DNA from: JAWXBT01 sp964523015
Lineage (GTDB): Bacteria; Bdellovibrionota_C; UBA2361; J135
Reading direction: 5' to 3'
Length of the DNA stretch: 28,399 nucleotides
Assembly (NCBI GenBank): GCA_964523015.1
Contig: CAZFXN010000040.1
Span: forward strand, 1-28,399
Under the pieces are notes generated by a model. That model did not search any database. It worked only from the letters and a program-made list of their open reading frames with translations, and was not told the origin of the DNA. The first letter of the stretch is position 1, and each line of letters begins with the position of its first letter. The position numbers were made by a program, and so were the translations under genes. This document shows positions 22,521 through 28,399 of this stretch, piece by piece.

Positions 22521-24674
22521 ATGAGAAACGCCACCTTAGTTAACGAGAAAGGATATGCAGTAATCCTTGTTACTGGGATCATCGCCTTACTATTAATCGG
22601 TGCTACTGTTGGATTAAACGCGGTTACTTATTATCAAAGAAAATCTTTTTTAAAAATTACAGTCCAAAATATTGCTGAATATGGAGGTACTTTTCTACCT
22701 AATCCGGCAATCGCTGTTGAGCACGCCCTTAAACACTGGCAGCTTGCTTACAAAAGACTCGCAGTAGATCCTACTGCAGATTCTACTGCAGATTCTACTG
22801 CAGATTCTACTGCAGATTCTACTGCGCCAGTATCATCACAACCAAGTATTAATTTCTTTTTTACATCTGCAGCGGGCGATAATCTCCCCTATCCGCTCGG
22901 GATATCTACTGGACCAGGTCACGTGCCTCCAACTCAAACTATTGATAATATAAACTTAGCCCTGCCAATTAAATCAATGACTGTAAGCATAGACGAAACG
23001 TACAGATTGTCTTTTTTAAACATAGCAAATATCGGAAGTTTTAAAATCTCAGCTGAAGCAACAACACATCTTGTTCCAACTGATATAGCTATTGTTATAG
23101 AAAACTCGAACTCTTTGATCTCGTTACTAGGATCTGAGCTCCCCGGAGAGATTGCAGATGCGGGGGTATTTGATCAAACTTCTAATTGGGGATCTGTATA
23201 CTATCCTAGAAACACTTGTAGAAAATGCTCTGCCTCATACTTACCAGGAAGCTCAATCTGCCCAACATATTGCGCAACGAAAGCTGTTCGATATGCTAGA
23301 CAGTGTTTTGGAAAGACTGCTGTTGACATAAAACGAGCAGCCACTGTGTTGTATGATCTTTTATCCTCTTCAGGAACGTATCGGGTTTCTGTTATTCACA
23401 ACTCAACTAGTGGCCCTGAACAAGCATTCCTATCCGTTCCTCTTACAACTCATCCTTACTTAAGAAATCAACCTTCCTCTACTGACATTTCAAATAACTC
23501 AACTAATAAGAATTATAATTTCGACAACCGTCTCTCCGTAGATCCAAATTATAGCCGAAATTCCGCCCCAGGAAGATTTCCTCATCAAAATCTAGAAGAG
23601 GTATATGGGATAGCCGATCACCATTCTTCTAGATGTGCTGCGATAACCGATGCATACCCAGTTCCAAAACATCCATTTAATTCTGAGATGAGCACCGCCT
23701 CTCACAACATCTTTGCATCGAACTTACAGCAGGGCCCTCCTAGTAGCGCCGATACATATATGATGACATTGACTGGATCTGATCCAACCGTATCTCATCT
23801 AAGATTTAAGGCTGGTCCGCTCTTTCCTCTAGGTCGATATTCCAATGAGACGACAAATGATTTCTCTCTTTTGCCTAGAGAGGCGATCTGGATTAAAAAC
23901 TCTGGATATACCTTTGATAATGGCCTACCTATTCCTAGACATAACTATAGTCCTCTTCAGTATGGAATATTAAAAGCAGTAGATGTTTTATATAATGCAC
24001 CAGCCAGAGCAGATAATCTTTTAGTCAAAAGAAGGGTCATCTTAGTATTAGGAGATGGGTTTGAAGCCACAAATAATCTCCACGGTGACTGGTCATTTGA
24101 AAATGACAGTAAATATAATCAGCTTTTTAATGAGCCCAGAGTATCGATCTCAAATGCAAATCCTCATAAATCAACATCTTTATTTACAGACAAGTCTTTT
24201 TATATTGGAGCATCTGAAATCAATGCTTCTTTATGTGAAACTCCTACTGTGATTAAAGATGCTATTTCATCTCTCCCAGGATTTGATTCTTATTCCCCAT
24301 TTTTATTTGATAATACAACTTCAGTTTCCCATACAAATATGGACGAGATGCTAAACGGATTCAAAATTGGAATCCTTAGGTACGGATTTAGAAACGATTC
24401 ATATCTGGCATCAACACCTAACATCACATTAGATCCTAGCCTTATGAATATCCGTTATCACGATCAAAGCACTGCAAATTCTACGGGGAGGCAGTGTCAA
24501 ACCTTATGGGCTACTAGGCGGGGTAGATTCTGGACAGATGTCTCTATTAACCACGCACCAGCTAATCTTCTTCCATCTTCTAGTACTGCTGATCTCAATA
24601 CCCCAGATGGATACTGGGCGTTAGTAGCACCTATGGTTGCTCGTAGTTTATTTGTTCCTGAACTTGCTGGGTAA
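22521..24674 (+). CDS. TadG-like vWA-domain pilus-associated protein
   Basis: This is a 717-aa protein. The short leader MRNATLVNEKG is followed by one hydrophobic helix (about 13-33), as in TadG. A spacer carries four ADST repeats (about 86-102). A von Willebrand A domain begins at about 187 with TDIAIVIENSNSL. Its MIDAS is degenerate, Glu-Asn-Ser-Asn-Ser instead of DxSxS. It continues with KTAVDIKRAATVLYDLLSS and VKRRVILVLGDGFEATNN. A four-cysteine group (Cys233, 236, 247, 251) interrupts the domain early. The long C-terminal half is unrecognised. It lies more than 9 kb from the main Tad cluster, between rsmE and the convergent holB gene, ending 7 bases from the holB stop. No Shine-Dalgarno is seen before the ATG. 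Confidence 0.68.
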   Translation: MRNATLVNEKGYAVILVTGIIALLLIGATVGLNAVTYYQRKSFLKITVQNIAEYGGTFLPNPAIAVEHALKHWQLAYKRLAVDPTADSTADSTADSTADSTAPVSSQPSINFFFTSAAGDNLPYPLGISTGPGHVPPTQTIDNINLALPIKSMTVSIDETYRLSFLNIANIGSFKISAEATTHLVPTDIAIVIENSNSLISLLGSELPGEIADAGVFDQTSNWGSVYYPRNTCRKCSASYLPGSSICPTYCATKAVRYARQCFGKTAVDIKRAATVLYDLLSSSGTYRVSVIHNSTSGPEQAFLSVPLTTHPYLRNQPSSTDISNNSTNKNYNFDNRLSVDPNYSRNSAPGRFPHQNLEEVYGIADHHSSRCAAITDAYPVPKHPFNSEMSTASHNIFASNLQQGPPSSADTYMMTLTGSDPTVSHLRFKAGPLFPLGRYSNETTNDFSLLPREAIWIKNSGYTFDNGLPIPRHNYSPLQYGILKAVDVLYNAPARADNLLVKRRVILVLGDGFEATNNLHGDWSFENDSKYNQLFNEPRVSISNANPHKSTSLFTDKSFYIGASEINASLCETPTVIKDAISSLPGFDSYSPFLFDNTTSVSHTNMDEMLNGFKIGILRYGFRNDSYLASTPNITLDPSLMNIRYHDQSTANSTGRQCQTLWATRRGRFWTDVSINHAPANLLPSSSTADLNTPDGYWALVAPMVARSLFVPELAG
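22767..22826. repeat. 12-bp tandem repeat, 5 copies, inside the TadG-like gene
   Basis: Five head-to-tail units of GATTCTACTGCA (the first and last differ by one base) encode repeated DSTA. Copy number change would keep the frame and only vary spacer length between membrane helix and vWA domain. Confidence 0.95.
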
Positions 24675-24681
24675 AGAAAGG

Positions 24682-25659
24682 CTAAATCATCAACTCTGAT
24701 ATCTGCAAAGGGGATGAGGATTTTCCTTGAAAGCCCAAAATCAACTCCTCAAAGATAACCTGCAAAATATAAAAAGAATTAATATTTCGATCTTTGATAT
24801 AGGAATGTGCACTTATAATATTTGAAAGATAGAGCGACAAATGAAATGACTTATTAGGATCAGATTCAATTTTCATCTTTTTTCTGGCAATAGTTAGTAG
24901 AAACTTTAAAGAAGCTTCTAATCCATCTTTATCTTTATGAATGGCGCTGGCTAAATTAATAGCCTCAACTAAGTCACCTCTTAGTATCCGATCGAATCTC
25001 TGAGATAACTCTTCGTATTTTTCTGTGTGATCAAGTATACTTAAAATATCTCCTAAAGAACCATCTAAAACCTCAACCAACGCATCAAGTCGATCTGCAG
25101 CAATCTCGTATCGATCGGTCAATATCTTACGCATGCTTTCATCATCAAGTGAGGCAAAAAACCATTTCTGACATCTAGAAAGAACTGTTGAGGGCAACTT
25201 TGCAGAATTCTCTACAACTAAGATAAAGTAGGTGCCGGACAGTGGCTCCTCTAATGTTTTAAGTAAAATATTCGCTGCTGTAACGGATAATTTCTCCACA
25301 TCATTAAAGATAACAACACGCTCTCCTCCAATAAAAGGCTTCATCTGTATAGAGTTTAATAACTCCCTTATTGAATCTACACTGACATTCTCTTTATCTG
25401 AGCAATCAATTAGGTATAAATCAGGATGAGTACCAGAGGCTATAAGATGACAACTCTTACACTCGCCACAACTATTAAACTGGGTTAGGGATTTACGATT
25501 ATTACAAAAGATAATCTTTGCTAAGGTTTTTGCTAGTAAATATTTACCAACTCCTGATGGTCCGACCAGCATGATGCTATGTGGCAATCTGTTTATCTTT
25601 TGTAGACGAAACAGTGCCTCCTTCTGAGGGGTATGAGATAAAACATCCTCGTTATGCAT
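24682..25659 (-). CDS. holB: DNA polymerase III delta-prime subunit
   Basis: This 325-aa AAA+ clamp-loader subunit helps load the beta clamp. Walker A is GPSGVGKY (33-40), with Tyr where ATP-binding members have Thr or Ser, in keeping with a non-hydrolysing delta-prime. A zinc module is formed by Cys52, Cys64, Cys67 and Cys70 (SCGECKSCHL). NDVEKLSVTAANILLKTLEE follows, and the arginine-finger SRC motif is at 161-163. I choose ATG 25659 (MHNEDVLSH) over TTG 25671 because the ATG overlaps the tmk stop by 8 bases (ATGCATAA), a typical coupled junction. It is the last gene of the receiver-tmk-holB operon. Confidence 0.9.
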   Translation of the reverse strand: MHNEDVLSHTPQKEALFRLQKINRLPHSIMLVGPSGVGKYLLAKTLAKIIFCNNRKSLTQFNSCGECKSCHLIASGTHPDLYLIDCSDKENVSVDSIRELLNSIQMKPFIGGERVVIFNDVEKLSVTAANILLKTLEEPLSGTYFILVVENSAKLPSTVLSRCQKWFFASLDDESMRKILTDRYEIAADRLDALVEVLDGSLGDILSILDHTEKYEELSQRFDRILRGDLVEAINLASAIHKDKDGLEASLKFLLTIARKKMKIESDPNKSFHLSLYLSNIISAHSYIKDRNINSFYILQVIFEELILGFQGKSSSPLQISELMI

Positions 25660-26389
25660 ATAATTTATCAAGTACTATTTTTAACTTATTCCAGATACTC
25701 TCTTTATCCTCATCTGCATTTAAGACAAGAAACGGCTCAGGTCGCTCTTTGGCTAACTTTAAAAAACCTTCCCTTATTCTGATATGAAAAGATAAGTCCT
25801 CCTCCTCAAACGAATCTCTTCCATCCTTTGTGCTTGCTTTTGTACCAGCGTCGTGAAGTTCTGACCCTTTGACTGCCTTTTTTCCTCCCTCTCTTTCTAC
25901 CTGCCCCTCTTGCTTATTTCTATCCAATCCTTTAGCTGGATCTAAGTCGAGTAAGACAACTAGGTCAGGTAAAACCCCATCAATAGCAATCTTATTGATA
26001 TTCCAGATCGTCTCTAGATTAAAACCCCTGCCGTATCCCTGAAATGCTAGAGTCGAGTAGAAATACCGATCACTAATTACAATCTCATTATTCATCAAAG
26101 CGGGCTTAATCACTTTTTCAACATGATGAGAGCGATCTGCCGCAAAGAGAAAAACCTCAGCTCTTTCAGAGATCTGGTCACGATTTGAATTAAGCACAAG
26201 AGATCTAACTGATTTTCCAAAATCAGTTGCGCCAGGTTCTCTTGTCCCAATCGCCTTAATCTTGCGCTCTTTGAAATACTCTAATATTTTTCGTTGAAGA
26301 GTTGTCTTGCCCGCACCATTGACCCCTTCCAGAACCAAAAACCTCGGTGGTGATCCTTTAAAGAGCTCTGATTGTTCAGTAAAAAGCAT
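25652..26389 (-). CDS. tmk: Thymidylate kinase with enlarged LID
   Basis: This 245-aa enzyme phosphorylates dTMP to dTDP. The P-loop is EGVNGAGKTT (21-30), then TREPG (49-53), and the DR[YFH] motif is at 107-109 in VISDRYFYSTLAFQ. Bacterial Tmk proteins usually have 205-215 residues. The extra length sits mainly in the LID: after GLDRNK (154-159) about 38 highly charged residues (for example EGQVEREGGKKAVKGSELHD) come before the conserved LSFHIRIREGF (199-209). The core is otherwise intact, so it should be active. It starts 5 bases after the receiver gene and its stop overlaps the holB start. Confidence 0.92.
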   Translation of the reverse strand: MLFTEQSELFKGSPPRFLVLEGVNGAGKTTLQRKILEYFKERKIKAIGTREPGATDFGKSVRSLVLNSNRDQISERAEVFLFAADRSHHVEKVIKPALMNNEIVISDRYFYSTLAFQGYGRGFNLETIWNINKIAIDGVLPDLVVLLDLDPAKGLDRNKQEGQVEREGGKKAVKGSELHDAGTKASTKDGRDSFEEEDLSFHIRIREGFLKLAKERPEPFLVLNADEDKESIWNKLKIVLDKLYA

Positions 26390-26394
26390 CGGCT

Positions 26395-26796
26395 CTACTC
26401 AAGAACTATCTTAATTCCGTACTCAAGCTGCTTTGATGTGTAGGGCTTAGTAATATAATAGTTGGCCCCATACTTATACCCTTCAAGGATCTCCGTATCC
26501 TTGTCTTTGGCTGAAATCATAATAACAGGAAGTTCAGAATACTCTGGCATCTCTCTAATTTTTTGTAAGAGCTCATACCCATTCATATTGGGCATCATGA
26601 TATCGAGACAGGCAAAAAGATAATTTTTAGAATGGAGATTATCGACTATCGCAGCTTCACCGGACTCAAAGTCTACTGGCTTATACCCAAGACGGTCGAG
26701 GACCTTACATAAAAGGTGACGGGCATCGTTATCATCATCGACAACTAGAACGTTTCTTACCGGATTACTGCTTGCCCCATTCTCAGTGCTACTCAT
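26395..26796 (-). CDS. Single-domain response regulator
   Basis: This 133-aa receiver-only protein has an acidic cluster Asp20-Asp22 in LVVDDDNDA, phospho-acceptor Asp65 in FACLDIMMPNMNG, Ser95 in IMISAKD and Lys117 in YITKPYT. A short disordered N-terminus (MSSTENGASSNPVRN) precedes it. There is no output domain and no kinase gene nearby. It is the first gene of an operon with tmk and holB, 5 bases before tmk, an unexpected pairing of signalling with nucleotide and replication genes. It is not closely similar to the other receiver at 6698-7087, so it is unlikely to be a recent duplicate. Confidence 0.9.
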   Translation of the reverse strand: MSSTENGASSNPVRNVLVVDDDNDARHLLCKVLDRLGYKPVDFESGEAAIVDNLHSKNYLFACLDIMMPNMNGYELLQKIREMPEYSELPVIMISAKDKDTEILEGYKYGANYYITKPYTSKQLEYGIKIVLE

Positions 26797-26935
26797 CGCT
26801 CGTATATAGCATGCTCTATAATAGATGTCACAGATTATGTCCTATAAACCATTCCACTTAGATCTCTCTTTCGGCACATAAAAACCTCTCTTCAAACTCA
26901 CTTTAAGTATATTTTACAGTCTCCTCGAACGATAT

Positions 26936-26964
26936 TTGACCGAAGCTAAGATTTATCGTAAACG
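26936..26964 (+). promoter_or_regulatory. Possible tRNA-Phe promoter
   Basis: TTGACC (26936-26941), 17 bases, TAAACG (26959-26964). The -35 is good and the -10 poor. The start point would leave a leader of about 38 bases before the tRNA. Confidence 0.3.
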
Positions 26965-27007
26965 AATGATACTCAGCCGTAGGGAATTTTGCTTGCTGAG
27001 ATGCATT

Positions 27008-27081
<74 letters not shown>

Positions 27082-27103
27082 CATAAGACTTTTGAAGTAG
27101 CAG

Positions 27104-28186
27104 ATGAAAAAAAAGTCGAGTACATCAACCACCACATCCACTAACTCAGCATCCTCTAATTCATCAATTAAGAAAATCTTATCTGCCGATCCTCTTCCTC
27201 AATCTATACTTATCCTCTGCACAGATAATACCCGAAGAGAAAGAGCCTTAACCGCTATTTTAGAAAAATTTATAAAAGATGAAAAACTAAATAAGGAAGA
27301 GCGTAAATCTGCAATTACGACTATCGACTCATCAACCATCACCATTGATTCGTTAGTCCAACTAAAGGAGAACATCTCAACTCTCTCTCTCTTTTCCTCC
27401 TCTAGAATATTCATCCTTAAAGAAACTGAAAAGCTTTCTGTTAAAGTAACAGATCAGATACTTGATATCTGTGCCGCAACAACCGAAAAAAATCTTATTA
27501 TTCTCATCGGCACGAAACTACCAGCCATTAGTAAGTTATTAAAATGGTTTATCAAATCTGAGCAGGCAATGATTATTGAAGAGCCATCCTCTGAAGATGC
27601 CCTTAAGTGGGCACAAAAAGAGGCAGCTTCTATAGGCTTAAATTGTCTACCGGCCATTGTTAACGCTTTAGTTATAATTTCAGAGAACGAGGCTACGATC
27701 TCGGAACAACCTGTAATCGATCTAATAAGTGCAAAGCTAAACAGATTAGCCCTTTACTTAGATGGGGACGCTGCCTCGCTCTCTGATATTGAAAATCTTT
27801 TTCCTGATTCATCTATTGCTTCAGAGTATGATTTTGTAGATCAAGGAATATTAGGGAACTTAGCTAAAAGTGAGCCTTTATTATCAACTCTCTTACAAAA
27901 CGGCAAAAATCCTTTTCTACTCCTCTCTCTCTTTTCAAGATCTCTTACTAACGTTCTCTTAGTTCGTTTTATGATGGAGCGTGGGAAAACTCAGGAGGAG
28001 ATTAGATCTCAGCTAAATATAAATCCGTGGGTTTTAAAAAAAGTTATCCCTTTAGCTAAAGCAGTACCAGCCAGCAAACTTTTAAGAGCAGCCGTTGAGA
28101 TCTTAAAACTCGATAATCGTCTTAAGGGTGCGTCCCTTGATGAGGTTCATCTGTTTAGTTCAATGTTAGGAAGCTTGGCGCGGTAG
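27104..28186 (+). CDS. holA: DNA polymerase III delta subunit
   Basis: This 360-aa clamp-loader delta subunit (E. coli HolA has 343) opens the sliding-clamp ring. A Lys/Ser/Thr-rich extension of about 25 residues precedes the AAA+-like domain (PQSILILCTDNTRRERALTA). STLSLFSSSRIFILKETEKL corresponds to the clamp-contact region. The C-terminal collar is typical: EYDFVDQGILGNLAKSEPLL, FLLLSLFSRSLTNVLLVRFM, LNINPWVLKKVIPLA and LKLDNRLKGASLDEVH. It is one gene away from holB, on the other strand. The start ATG is the first in frame; the ribosome site is weak. A terminator-like inverted repeat follows 12 bases after the stop. Confidence 0.85.
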   Translation: MKKKSSTSTTTSTNSASSNSSIKKILSADPLPQSILILCTDNTRRERALTAILEKFIKDEKLNKEERKSAITTIDSSTITIDSLVQLKENISTLSLFSSSRIFILKETEKLSVKVTDQILDICAATTEKNLIILIGTKLPAISKLLKWFIKSEQAMIIEEPSSEDALKWAQKEAASIGLNCLPAIVNALVIISENEATISEQPVIDLISAKLNRLALYLDGDAASLSDIENLFPDSSIASEYDFVDQGILGNLAKSEPLLSTLLQNGKNPFLLLSLFSRSLTNVLLVRFMMERGKTQEEIRSQLNINPWVLKKVIPLAKAVPASKLLRAAVEILKLDNRLKGASLDEVHLFSSMLGSLAR

Positions 28187-28198
28187 GGAAAGAAAGGA

Positions 28199-28224
28199 GC
28201 AAGGATCATAAGGGGTCCTTTTTT
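28199..28224 (+). terminator. Probable holA terminator in the left arm
   Basis: AAGGA and TCCTT pair across ten bases and run into TTTTTT, 12 bases after the holA stop. The stem is short, so strength is uncertain, but the location is right. Confidence 0.45.
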
Positions 28225-28321
28225 CGGTACTCCCGCTCGCTACATTTTCGGATATCTGATTGGATGTGGCGCTATGTCGCTCGGAAGGTCCTCCAAAAAA
28301 AGGACCCCTTATGATCCTTGC
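28199..28321. repeat. Two perfect 26-bp inverted repeats around a 71-base core
   Basis: The arm at 28199-28224 (starting GCAAGGATCATAAGGGG, ending in six T) and its exact reverse complement at 28296-28321 flank 71 bases. Each arm contains AAGGA/TCCTT followed by T6, a small terminator-like hairpin pointing toward the core. The match continues imperfectly outward (AAGAAAGG against CCTTACTT). No coding capacity. It could be a two-way terminator or a MITE-like remnant; no target duplication is seen. Confidence 0.9.
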
Positions 28322-28388
28322 CTTACTTCACGCCTCTAGGTAAGCGGTCAAAATCCACCGTTCTTGACGTCTCAGTAAGAGGGTGTTG

Positions 28389-28399
28389 ATGAAAATTGA
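28389..28399 (+). CDS. Possible start of a further gene, cut by the window end
   Basis: AAGAGGG (28377-28383) lies 5 bases before ATG AAA ATT GA at the window edge. Only three codons and two bases of the next are visible, so this is a hint based on ribosome-site spacing alone. Confidence 0.2.

Overview
This is an AT-rich bacterial chromosomal window (I judge roughly 60% A+T by eye, not computed) with tightly packed genes. The gene set fits a proteobacterium in the broad sense: topoisomerase IV, an SspB-type ClpXP adaptor, a DUF1329 envelope protein, RsmE, a kappa-GST/HCCA-isomerase-like protein and a Tad pilus locus. A low-GC 'deltaproteobacterial' lineage (Bdellovibrionota, SAR324 or similar) is my best guess. 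No ribosomal RNA or marker gene settles it.

Layout. (1) Positions 156-15683 are one unbroken minus-strand run. In the direction of transcription it holds a membrane Ser/Thr kinase and two coupled envelope coiled-coil proteins; then, after a promoter-bearing gap, a small Flp/TadE-type pilin (56 aa), CpaB, CpaF/TadA, TadB, TadC, a 60-aa type IV prepilin-like protein, a TadE/G-like minor pilin, a receiver-only response regulator and CpaE/TadZ; then ParC, ParE and an alpha/beta hydrolase. No Tad secretin, TadD lipoprotein or prepilin peptidase lies in the window. (2) 15684-15984 is a divergent intergenic region with a perfect hairpin and a long-range inverted repeat. It leads to a plus-strand pair (secreted protein plus SspB adaptor). 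(3) 17227-17719 is a 493-base gene-free block densely packed with hairpins. Part of it looks like a MITE with IS630/Tc1-type TA-flanked ends. (4) 17720-20833, minus strand, holds a DUF1329 envelope protein, an orphan NuoI and a MetF-family reductase. (5) 21077-24674, plus strand, holds an HCCA-isomerase/DsbA-like protein, RsmE and an orphan TadG-like vWA protein. (6) 24682-26796, minus strand, is a compact receiver/tmk/holB operon. (7) 27009-28186, plus strand, holds tRNA-Phe(GAA) and holA. The window closes with a 123-bp element made of two perfect 26-bp inverted repeats.

How the genes may work together. The kinase, response regulator, CpaE and pilin genes look like one surface-adhesion programme, with the vWA protein at 22.5 kb as a probable distal member. 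A shared CCAAAGCAT box occurs at the pilin promoter and twice upstream of the kinase/secreted-protein divergent pair, so common control is possible. The genome also tolerates many short perfect tandem repeats: five in this window, two of them in regulatory or start-codon positions.
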